Shown one piece after another: positions 51,561 to 62,835 of a stretch of 64,000 nucleotides of DNA. The position numbers and the translations under genes are program-made. This DNA comes from Bombus terrestris (Eukaryota; Arthropoda; Insecta; Hymenoptera; Apidae): NCBI RefSeq assembly GCF_910591885.1, contig NW_025963585.1:124001-188000 (forward strand). The letters run 5' to 3'. Below the pieces are notes generated by a model. It searched no databases. It saw only the letters and a program-made list of their open reading frames with translations, and was not told where the DNA came from. The stretch's first letter is position 1. Every line of letters starts with the position of its first letter.

Positions 51561-54500
51561 ACGGTGTCCAACGGTGTCCAACGATGTCCAACGATGTCCA
51601 ACGGTGTCCCACGATGTCCAACGATGTCCAACGATGTCCAACGGTGTCCCACGTTGTCCCACGTTGTCCCACGTTGTCCCACGGTGTCCAACGATGTCCA
51701 ACGATGTCCAACGGTGTCCAACGGTGTCCCACGGTGTCCAACGGTGTCCCACGTTGTCCCACGTTGTCCCACGTTGTCCCACGTTGTCCCACGTTGTCCC
51801 ACGTTGTCCCACGTTGTCCAACGATGTCCAACGGTGTCCCACGTTGTCCCACGTTGTTCCATGGTTTCCCACGTTGTCCCACGTTGTCCCACGTTGTCCC
51901 ACGTTGTCCCACGTTGTCCCACGGTGTCCCACGGTGTCCAACGATGTCCAACGGTGTCCCACGTTGTCCCACGTTGTCCCACGTTGTCCCACGTTGTCCC
52001 ACGTTGTCCCACGATGTCCCACGTTGTCCCACGTTGTCCCACGTTGTCCCACGTTGTCCCACGTTGTCCCACGTTGTCCCACGTTGTCCCACGTGGTCCC
52101 ACGTTGTCCCACGTTGTCCCACGGTGTCCAACGATGTCCAACGGTGTCCCACGTTGTCCCACGATGTCCCACGTTGTCCCACGTTGTCCCACGTTGTCCC
52201 ACGTTGTCCCACGTTGTCCCACGTTGTCCCACGTTCTCCCACGTTGTCCCACGTTGTCCCACGTTGTCCCACGGTGTCCAACGATGTCCAACGGTGTCCA
52301 ACGGTGTCCCACGGTGTCCAACGGTGTCCCACGTTGTCCCACGTTGTCCCACGTTGTCCCACGTTGTCCCACGTTGTCCCACGTTGTCCCACGTTGTCCA
52401 ACGATGTCCAACGGTGTCCCACGTTGTCCCACGTTGTTCCATGGTTTCCCACGTTGTCCCACGTTGTCCCACGTTGTCCCACGTTGTCCCACGATGTCCC
52501 ACGTTGTCCCACGATGTCCCACGTTGTCCCACGTTGTCCCACGTTGTCCCACGATGTCCCACGTTGTCCCACGTTGTCCCACGTTGTCCCACGTTGTCCC
52601 ACGTTGTCCCACGTTGTCCCACGTTGTCCCACGTTGTCCCACGGTGTCCAACGGTGTCCAACGATGTCCCACGTTGTCCCACGTTGTCCCACGTTGTCCC
52701 ACGTTGTCCCACGATGTCCCACGTTGTCCCACGTTGTCCCACGTTGTCCCACGTTGTCCCACGTTGTCCCACGTTGTCCCACGTTGTCCCACGTTGTCCC
52801 ACGTTGTCCCACGGTGTCCAACGATGTCCAACGGTGTCCAGCGATGTCCAACGGTGTCCCACGTTGTCCCACGTTTTCCCACGTTGTCCCACGTTGTCCC
52901 ACGGTGTCCAACGATGTCCAACGATGTCCAACGGTGTCCCACGTTGTCCCACGTTGTTCCACGTTGTCCCACGTTGTCCCACGTTGTCCCACGATGTCCC
53001 ACGTTGTCCCACGTTGTCCCACGTTGTCCCACGTTGTCCCACGTTGTCCCACGATGTCCCACGTTGTCCCACGTTGTCCCACGTTGTCCCACGTTGTCCC
53101 ACGTTGTCCCACGTTGTCCCACGTTGTCCCACGTTGTCCCACGTTGTCCCACGGTGTCCAACGATGTCCAACGGTGTCCAGCGATGTCCAACGGTGTCCC
53201 ACGTTGTCCCACGTTTTCCCACGTTGTCCCACGTTGTCCCACGGTGTCCAACGATGTCCAACGATGTCCAACGGTGTCCCACGTTGTCCCACGTTGTCCC
53301 ACGTTGTCCCACGGTGTCCAACGGTGTCCCACGATGTCCCACGTTCTCCCACGTTGTCCCACGTTGTCCCACGTTGTTCCATGGTTTCCCACGTTGTCCC
53401 ACGTTGTCCCACGTTGTCCCACGGTGTCCAACGATGTCCAACGGTGTCCAACGGTGTCCAACGGTGTCCAACGGTGTCCCACGTTGTCCCACGTTGTCCC
53501 ACGTTGTCCCACGTTGTCCCACGATGTCCCACGTTGTCCCACGTTGTCCCACGTTGTCCCACGATGTCCCACGTTGTCCCACGTTGTCCCACGTTGTCCC
53601 ACGTTGTCCCACGATGTCCCACGTTGTCCCACGTTGTCCCACGTTGTCCCACGTTGTCCCACGGTGTCCAACGGTGTCCCACGTTGTCCCACGTTGTCCC
53701 ACGTTGTCCCACGTTGTCCCACGATGTCCCACGTTGTCCCACGTTGTCCCACGTTGTCCCACGATGTCCCACGTTGTCCCACGTTGTCCCACGTTGTCCC
53801 ACGTTGTCCCACGATGTCCCACGTTGTCCCACGTTGTCCCACGTTGTCCCACGTTGTCCCACGGTGTCCAACGATGTCCAACGGTGTCCAACGGTGTCCC
53901 ACGGTGTCCAACGGTGTCCCACGTTGTCCCACGTTGTCCCACGTTGTCCCACGTTGTCCCACGTTGTCCCACGATGTCCCACGTTGTCCCACGTTGTCCC
54001 ACGTTGTCCCACGTTGTCCCACGTTGTCCCACGGTGTTCAACGATGTCCAACGGTGTCCAACGGTGTCCAACGGTGTCCAACGATGTCCAACGATGTCCA
54101 ACGATGTCCAACGGTGTCCAACGATGTCCAACGATGTCCAACGGTGTCCCACGATGTCCAACGATGTCCAACGATGTCCAACGGTGTCCAACGATGTCCA
54201 ACGGTGTCCAACGATGTCCAACGATGTCCAACGGTGTCCCACGGTGTCCAACGATGTCCAACGATGTCCAACGGTGTCCAACGGTGTCCAACGGTGTCCC
54301 ACGGTGTCCAACGGTGTCCCACGTTGTCCCACGTTGTCCCACGTTGTCCCACGTTGTCCCACGATGTCCCACGTTGTCCAACGGTGTCCAACGGTGTCCA
54401 ACGATGTCCAACGATGTCCAACGGTGTCCCACGATGTCCAACGATGTCCAACGATGTCCAACGGTGTCCCACGTTGTCCCACGTTGTCCCACGTTGTCCC

Positions 54501-55930
54501 ACGTTGTCCCACGTTGTCCCACGGTGTCCAACGATGTCCAACGGTGTCCCACGTTGTCCAACGGTGTCCCACGTTGTCCCACGTTGTCCCACGTTGTCCC
54601 ACGTTGTCCCACGTTGTCCCACGTTGTCCCACGTTGTCCCACGTTGTCCCACGTTGTCCCACGTTGTCCCACGTTGTCCCACGGTGTCCAACGATGTCCA
54701 ACGGTGTCCAAAGGTGTCCCACGGTGTCCAACGGTGTCCCACGTTGTCCCACGTTGTCCCACGTTGTCCCACGTTGTCCCACGTTGTCCAACGATGTCCA
54801 ACGGTGTCCCACGTTGTCCCACGTTGTTCCATGGTTTCCCACGTTGTCCCACGTTGTCCCACGTTGTCCCACGGTGTCCAACGATGTCCAACGGTGTCCC
54901 GCGTTGTCCAACGGTGTCCCACGTTGTCCCACGTTGTCCCACGGTGTCCAACGATGTCCAACGGTGTCCAACGGTGTCCCACGGTGTTCCATGGTTTCCC
55001 ACGTTGTCCCACGTTGTCCAACGATGTCCAACGGTGTCCCACGTTGTCCCACGTTGTTCCATGGTTTCCCACGTTGTCCCACGTTGTCCCACGTTGTCCC
55101 ACGTTGTCCCACGATGTCCCACGTTGTCCCACGTTGTCCCACGTTGTCCCACGTTGTCCCACGTTGTCCCACGTTGTCCCACGTTGTCCCACGTTGTCCC
55201 ACGGTGTCCAACGATGTCCAACGATGTCCAACGGTGTCCCACGTTGTCCCACGTTGTTCCATGGTTTCCCACGTTGTCCCACGTTGTCCCACGTTGTCCC
55301 ACGATGTCCCACGTTGTCCAACGGTGTCCAACGGTGTCCAACGATGTCCAACGATGTCCAACGGTGTCCCACGATGTCCAACGATGTCCAACGATGTCCA
55401 ACGGTGTCCCACGTTGTCCCACGTTGTCCCACGTTGTCCCACGTTGTCCCACGTTGTCCCACGGTGTCCAACGATGTCCAACGGTGACCCACGTTGTCCA
55501 ACGGTGTCCCACGTTGTCCCACGTTGTCCCACGTTGTCCCACGTTGTCCCACGTTGTCCCACGTTGTCCCACGTTGTCCCACGTTGTCCCACGTTGTCCC
55601 ACGTTGTCCCACGTTGTCCCACGTTGTCCCACGGTGTCCAACGATGTCCAACGGTGTCCAAAGGTGTCCCACGGTGTCCAACGGTGTCCCACGTTGTCCC
55701 ACGTTGTCCCACGTTGTCCCACGTTGTCCCACGTTGTCCAACGATGTCCAACGGTGTCCCACGTTGTCCCACGTTGTTCCATGGTTTCCCACGTTGTCCC
55801 ACGTCGTCCCACGTTGTCCCACGGTGTCCAACGATGTCCAACGGTGTCCCACGTTGTCCAACGGTGTCCCACGTTGTCCCACGTTGTCCCACGGTGTCCA
55901 ACGATGTCCAACGGTGTCCAACGGTGTCCC
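51561..55930. repeat. Right-hand large duplication, second copy
   Basis: Partner of 44641-48720. J at 52086, K at 52236, H at 52836 and 53176, GTTCCACGTT at 52956, K at 53346, GTCCAAAGGT at 54706 and 55656 (950 bp apart here), GTCCCGCGTT at 54896, GTCCCACGTC at 55796. It has lost 50 bp after J and gained about 590 bp near 53.7-54.4 kb, where a C/D-rich module is inserted. Confidence 0.88.
54046..54465. repeat. C/D-rich module after GTTCAACGAT
   Basis: Same 420-bp order as the modules of the 21-37 kb block, here without their private changes and with B at 54236 where those have E. It is preceded by GTTCAACGAT at 54036. Confidence 0.88.
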
Positions 55931-56473
55931 ACGGTGTTCCATGGTTTCCCACGTTGTCCCACGTTGTCCAACGATGTCCAACGGTGTCCCACGTTGTCCC
56001 ACGTTGTTCCATGGTTTCCCACGTTGTCCCACGTTGTCCCACGTTGTCCCACGTTGTCCCACGATGTCCCACGTTGTCCCACGTTGTCCCACGTTGTCCC
56101 ACGTTGTCCCACGTTGTCCCACGTTGTCCCACGTTGTCCCACGTTGTCCCACGTTGTCCCACGGTGTCCAACGATGTCCAACGATGTCCAACGGTGTCCC
56201 ACGTTGTCCCACGTTGTTCCATGGTTTCCCACGTTGTCCCACGTTGTCCCACGTTGTCCCACGGTGTCCAACGATGTCCAACGGTGTCCAACGGTGTCCA
56301 ACGGTGTCCAACGGTGTCCCACGTTGTCCCACGTTGTCCCACGTTGTCCCACGATGTCCCACGTTGTCCCACGTTGTCCCACGTTGTCCCACGATGTCCC
56401 ACGTTGTCCCACGTTGTCCCACGTTGTCCCACGTTGTCCCACGATGTCCCACGTTGTCCCACGTTGTCCCACG

Positions 56474-56476
56474 TAG
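56474..56476 (+). other. TAG in one + frame
   Basis: The unit GTCCCACGTA at 56466 is the only unit I saw ending in TA, and it creates TAG with the next unit. Confidence 0.88.
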
Positions 56477-56915
56477 TCCCACGTTGTCCCACGGTGTCCA
56501 ACGATGTCCAACGGTGTCCAACGGTGTCCCACGGTGTCCAACGGTGTCCCACGTTGTCCCACGTTGTCCCACGTTGTCCCACGTTGTCCCACGATGTCCC
56601 ACGTTGTCCCACGTTGTCCCACGTTGTCCCACGATGTCCCACGTTGTCCCACGTTGTCCCACGTTGTCCCACGTTGTCCCACGATGTCCCACGTTGTCCC
56701 ACGTTGTCCCACGTTGTCCCACGTTGTCCCACGGTGTCCAACGATGTCCAACGGTGTCCAACGGTGTCCCACGGTGTCCAACGGTGTCCCACGTTGTCCC
56801 ACGTTGTCCCACGTTGTCCCACGTTGTCCCACGTTGTCCCACGATGTCCCACGTTGTCCCACGTTGTCCCACGTTGTCCCACGTTGTCCCACGTTGTCCC
56901 ACGGTGTTCAACGAT

Positions 56916-57345
56916 GTCCAACGGTGTCCAACGGTGTCCAACGGTGTCCAACGGTGTCCAACGATGTCCAACGATGTCCAACGATGTCCAACGGTGTCCA
57001 ACGATGTCCAACGATGTCCAACGGTGTCCCACGATGTCCAACGATGTCCAACGATGTCCAACGGTGTCCAACGATGTCCAACGGTGTCCAACGATGTCCA
57101 ACGATGTCCAACGGTGTCCCACGGTGTCCAACGATGTCCAACGATGTCCAACGGTGTCCAACGGTGTCCAACGGTGTCCCACGGTGTCCAACGGTGTCCC
57201 ACGTTGTCCCACGTTGTCCCACGTTGTCCCACGTTGTCCCACGATGTCCCACGTTGTCCAACGGTGTCCAACGGTGTCCAACGATGTCCAACGATGTCCA
57301 ACGGTGTCCCACGATGTCCAACGATGTCCAACGATGTCCAACGGT
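56916..57345. repeat. C/D-rich module after GTTCAACGAT, second copy
   Basis: Copy of 54046-54465. GTTCAACGAT at 56906 is 2,870 bp from the one at 54036. One extra D makes this copy 430 bp. Confidence 0.88.
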
Positions 57346-57640
57346 GTCCCACGTTGTCCCACGTTGTCCCACGTTGTCCCACGTTGTCCCACGTTGTCCC
57401 ACGGTGTCCAACGATGTCCAACGGTGTCCCACGTTGTCCCACGTTGTCCCACGTTGTCCCACGTTGTCCCACGTTGTCCCACGTTGTCCCACGTTGTCCA
57501 ACGATGTCCAACGGTGTCCCACGTTGTCCCACGTTGTTCCATGGTTTCCCACGTTGTCCCACGTTGTCCCACGGTGTCCAACGATGTCCAACGGTGTCCA
57601 ACGGTGTCCAACGGTGTCCAACGGTGTCCCACGATGTCCA

Positions 57641-57860
57641 ACGATGTCCAACGATGTCCAACGGTGTCCAACGGTGTCCAACGGTGTCCCACGGTGTCCA
57701 ACGGTGTCCCACGTTGTCCCACGTTGTCCCACGTTGTCCCACGTTGTCCCACGATGTCCCACGTTGTCCAACGGTGCCCAACGGTGTCCAACGATGTCCA
57801 ACGATGTCCAACGGTGTCCCACGATGTCCAACGATGTCCAACGATGTCCAACGGTGTCCC
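57641..57860. repeat. Partial C/D-rich module
   Basis: The right half of the module is present, with GCCCAACGGT at 57776 where the others have D. It follows directly after an F-G and four-D segment. Confidence 0.8.
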
Positions 57861-58515
57861 ACGTTGTCCCACGTTGTCCCACGTTGTCCCACGTTGTCCC
57901 ACGTTGTCCCACGGTGTCCAACGATGTCCAACGGTGTCCCACGTTGTCCAACGGTGTCCCACGTTGTCCCACGTTGTCCCACGTTGTCCCACGTTGTCCC
58001 ACGATGTCCCACGTTGTCCCACGTTGTCCCACGTTGTCCCACGTTGTCCCACGTTGTCCCACGTTGTCCCACGTTGTCCCACGGTGTCCAACGATGTCCA
58101 ACGGTGTCCAACGGTGTCCCACGGTGTCCAACGGTGTCCCACGTTGTCCCACGTTGTCCCACGTTGTCCCACGTTGTCCCACGTTGTCCCACGTTGTCCC
58201 ACGTTGTCCCACGTTGTCCAACGATGTCCAACGGTGTCCCACGTTGTCCCACGTTGTTCCATGGTTTCCCACGTTGTCCCACGTTGTCCCACGTTGTCCC
58301 ACGGTGTCCAACGATGTCCAACGGTGTCCAACGGTGTCCAACGGTGTCCAACGGTGTCCCACGTTGTCCCACGTTGTCCCACGTTGTCCCACGTTGTCCC
58401 ACGATGTCCCACGTTGTCCCACGTTGTCCCACGGTGTCCAACGATGTCCAACGGTGTCCCACGTTGTCCAACGGTGTCCCACGTTGTCCCACGTTGTCCC
58501 ACGTTGTCCCACGTT

Positions 58516-59565
58516 GTCCAACGGTGTCCAACGATGTCCAACGGTGTCCAACGGTGTCCAACGGTGTCCAACGATGTCCAACGATGTCCAACGATGTCCA
58601 ACGGTGTCCAACGATGTCCAACGATGTCCAACGGTGTCCCACGATGTCCAACGATGTCCAACGATGTCCAACGGTGTCCAACGATGTCCAACGGTGTCCA
58701 ACGATGTCCAACGATGTCCAACGGTGTCCCACGATGTCCAGCGATGTCCAACGATGTCCAACGGTGTCCAACGGTGTCCAACGGTGTCCAACGGTGTCCA
58801 ACGGTGTCCAACGGTGTCCAACGGTGTCCAACGATGTCCAACGATGTCCAACGATGTCCAACGGTGTCCAACGATGTCCAACGATGTCCAACGGTGTCCC
58901 ACGATGTCCAACGATGTCCAACGATGTCCAACGGTGTCCAACGATGTCCAACGGTGTCCAACGATGTCCAACGATGTCCAACGGTGTCCCACGATGTCCA
59001 ACGATGTCCAACGATGTCCAACGGTGTCCAACGGTGTCCAACGGTGTCCCACGGTGTCCAACGGTGTCCCACGTTGTCCCACGTTGTCCCACGTTGTCCC
59101 ACGTTGTCCCACGATGTCCCACGTTGTCCAACGGTGTCCAACGATGTCCAACGGTGTCCAACGGTGTCCAACGGTGTCCAACGATGTCCAACGATGTCCA
59201 ACGATGTCCAACGGTGTCCAACGATGTCCAACGATGTCCAACGGTGTCCCACGATGTCCAACGATGTCCAACGATGTCCAACGGTGTCCAACGATGTCCA
59301 ACGGTGTCCAACGATGTCCAACGATGTCCAACGGTGTCCCACGATGTCCAGCGATGTCCAACGATGTCCAACGGTGTCCAACGGTGTCCAACGGTGTCCC
59401 ACGGTGTCCAACGGTGTCCCACGTTGTCCCACGTTGTCCCACGTTGTCCCACGTTGTCCCACGATGTCCCACGTTGTCCAACGGTGTCCAACGGTGTCCA
59501 ACGATGTCCAACGATGTCCAACGGTGTCCCACGATGTCCAACGATGTCCAACGATGTCCAACGGT
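58516..59565. repeat. Nested C/D-rich modules, first block
   Basis: Three overlapping rounds of the C/D-rich order. H units in the context E-H-C lie at 58736 and 59346 (610 bp apart), with a plain C at the equivalent place near 58991. A run of seven D units covers 58756-58825. Confidence 0.86.
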
Positions 59566-60655
59566 GTCCCACGTTGTCCCACGTTGTCCCACGTTGTCCC
59601 ACGTTGTCCCACGGTGTCCAACGATGTCCAACGGTGTCCCACGTTGTCCAACGGTGTCCCACGTTGTCCCACGTTGTCCCACGTTGTCCCACGTTGTCCC
59701 ACGTTGTCCCACGTTGTCCCACGTTGTCCCACGTTGTCCCACGTTGTCCCACGTTGTCCCACGTTGTCCCACGTTGTCCCACGGTGTCCAACGATGTCCA
59801 ACGGTGTCCAAAGGTGTCCCACGGTGTCCAACGGTGTCCCACGTTGTCCCACGTTGTCCCACGTTGTCCCACGATGTCCCACGTTGTCCCACGTTGTCCC
59901 ACGTTGTCCCACGTTGTCCCACGTTGTCCCACGTTGTCCCACGTTGTCCCACGTTGTCCCACGTTGTCCCACGTTGTCCCACGGTGTCCAACGATGTCCA
60001 ACGGTGTCCAACGGTGTCCCACGGTGTCCAACGGTGTCCCACGTTGTCCCACGTTGTCCCACGTTGTCCCACGTTGTCCCACGTTGTCCCACGTTGTCCC
60101 ACGTTGTCCCACGTTGTCCAACGATGTCCAACGGTGTCCCACGTTGTCCCACGTTGTTCCATGGTTTCCCACGTTGTCCCACGTTGTCCCACGTTGTCCC
60201 ACGGTGTCCAACGATGTCCAACGGTGTCCAACGGTGTCCAACGGTGTCCAACGGTGTCCCACGTTGTCCCACGTTGTCCCACGTTGTCCCACGTTGTCCC
60301 ACGATGTCCCACGGTGTCCCACGTTGTCCCACGTTGTCCCACGTTGTCCCACGTTGTCCCACGTTGTCCCACGTTGTCCCACGTTGTCCCACGATGTCCC
60401 ACGTTGTCCCACGTTGTCCCACGTTGTCCCACGTTGTCCCACGTTGTCCCACGATGTCCCACGTTGTCCCACGTTGTCCCACGTTGTCCCACGTTGTCCC
60501 ACGTTGTCCCACGTTGTCCCACGTTGTCCCACGTTGTCCCACGTTGTCCCACGTTGTCCCACGTTGTCCCACGTTGTCCCACGATGTCCCACGTTGTCCC
60601 ACGTTGTCCCACGTTGTCCCACGTTGTCCCACGTTGTCCCACGGTGTCCAACGAT

Positions 60656-60885
60656 GTCCAACGGTGTCCAACGGTGTCCAACGGTGTCCAACGATGTCCA
60701 ACGATGTCCAACGATGTCCAACGGTGTCCAACGATGTCCAACGATGTCCAACGATGTCCCACGTTGTCCCACGTTGTCCCACGATGTCCCACGTTGTCCA
60801 ACGGTGTCCAACGGTGTCCAACGATGTCCAACGATGTCCAACGGTGTCCCACGATGTCCAACGATGTCCAACGATGTCCAACGGT
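60656..60885. repeat. Truncated C/D-rich module
   Basis: The module starts normally but passes to consensus units at 60756, then resumes with its right end (D, D, C, C, D, E, C, C, C-type order). Confidence 0.8.
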
Positions 60886-61505
60886 GTCCCACGTTGTCCC
60901 ACGTTGTCCCACGTTGTCCCACGTTGTCCCACGTTGTCCCACGGTGTCCAACGATGTCCAACGGTGTCCCACGTTGTCCAACGGTGTCCCACGTTGTCCC
61001 ACGTTGTCCCACGTTGTCCCACGTTGTCCCACGGTGTCCAACGATGTCCAACGGTGTCCAACGGTGTCCCACGGTGTCCAACGGTGTCCCACGTTGTCCC
61101 ACGTTGTCCCACGTTGTCCCACGTTGTCCCACGTTGTCCCACGTTGTCCCACGTTGTCCAACGATGTCCAACGGTGTCCCACGTTGTCCCACATTGTTCC
61201 ATGGTTTCCCACGTTGTCCCACGTTGTCCCACGTTGTCCCACGGTGTCCAACGATGTCCAACGGTGTCCAACGGTGTCCAACGGTGTCCAACGGTGTCCA
61301 ACGTTGTCCCACGTTGTCCAACGGTGTCCCACGTTGTCCCACGATGTCCCACGTTGTCCCACGTTGTCCCACGTTGTCCCACGTTGTCCCACGTTGTCCC
61401 ACGTTGTCCCACGTTGTCCCACGGTGTCCAACGATGTCCAACGGTGTCCCACGTTGTCCAACGGTGTCCCACGTTGTCCCACGTTGTCCCACGTTGTCCC
61501 ACGTT

Positions 61506-62835
61506 GTCCAACGGTGTCCAACGATGTCCAACGGTGTCCAACGGTGTCCAACGGTGTCCAACGATGTCCAACGATGTCCAACGATGTCCAACGGTGTCCA
61601 ACGATGTCCAACGATGTCCAACGGTGTCCCACGATGTCCAACGATGTCCAACGATGTCCAACGGTGTCCAACGATGTCCAACGGTGTCCAACGGTGTCCA
61701 ACGATGTCCAACGGTGTCCCACGATGTCCAGCGATGTCCAACGATGTCCAACGGTGTCCAACGGTGTCCAACGGTGTCCAACGGTGTCCAACGGTGTCCA
61801 ACGGTGTCCAACGGTGTCCAACGATGTCCAACGATGTCCAACGATGTCCAACGGTGTCCAACGATGTCCAACGATGTCCAACGGTGTCCCACGATGTCCA
61901 ACGATGTCCAACGATGTCCAACGGTGTCCAACGATGTCCAACGGTGTCCAACGATGTCCAACGATGTCCAACGGTGTCCCACGATGTCCAACGATGTCCA
62001 ACGATGTCCAACGGTGTCCAACGGTGTCCAACGGTGTCCCACGGTGTCCAACGGTGTCCCACGTTGTCCCACGTTGTCCCACGTTGTCCCACGTTGTCCC
62101 ACGATGTCCCACGTTGTCCAACGGTGTCCAACGATGTCCAACGGTGTCCAACGGTGTCCAACGGTGTCCAACGATGTCCAACGATGTCCAACGATGTCCA
62201 ACGGTGTCCAACGATGTCCAACGATGTCCAACGGTGTCCCACGATGTCCAACGATGTCCAACGATGTCCAACGGTGTCCAACGATGTCCAACGGTGTCCA
62301 ACGATGTCCAACGATGTCCAACGGTGTCCCACGATGTCCAGCGATGTCCAACGATGTCCAACGGTGTCCAACGGTGTCCAACGGTGTCCCACGGTGTCCA
62401 ACGGTGTCCCACGTTGTCCCACGTTGTCCCACGTTGTCCCACGTTGTCCCACGATGTCCCACGTTGTCCAACGGTGTCCAACGATGTCCAACGGTGTCCA
62501 ACGGTGTCCAACGGTGTCCAACGATGTCCAACGATGTCCAACGATGTCCAACGGTGTCCAACGATGTCCAACGATGTCCAACGGTGTCCCACGATGTCCA
62601 ACGATGTCCAACGATGTCCAACGGTGTCCAACGATGTCCAACGGTGTCCAACGATGTCCAACGATGTCCAACGGTGTCCCACGATGTCCAGCGATGTCCA
62701 ACGATGTCCAACGGTGTCCAACGGTGTCCAACGGTGTCCCACGGTGTCCAACGGTGTCCAACGGTGTCCAACGATGTCCAACGATGTCCAACGGTGTCCC
62801 ACGATGTCCAACGATGTCCAACGATGTCCAACGGT
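61506..62835. repeat. Nested C/D-rich modules, second block
   Basis: Copy of the first block at an exact offset of 2,990 bp: H at 61726 and 62336, the plain equivalent near 61981, and the seven-D run at 61746-61815. One further round is added, with H at 62686, 350 bp after the previous one. GTCCAAAGGT follows at 63066, as it does at 59806 after the first block. Confidence 0.87.

Noticed and set aside
46096..52965. GTTCCACGTT units as a separate variant family with the one at 40226
   Set aside because: At 46096 and 52956 the unit takes the place of F in the core module, while at 40226 it takes the place of an A after G. These are different origins of the same spelling.
771..61215. F units (CCATGG) as translation starts with favourable context
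   Set aside because: They appear at dozens of places in all frames as part of a copied 20-bp pair, with no following gene-like sequence.
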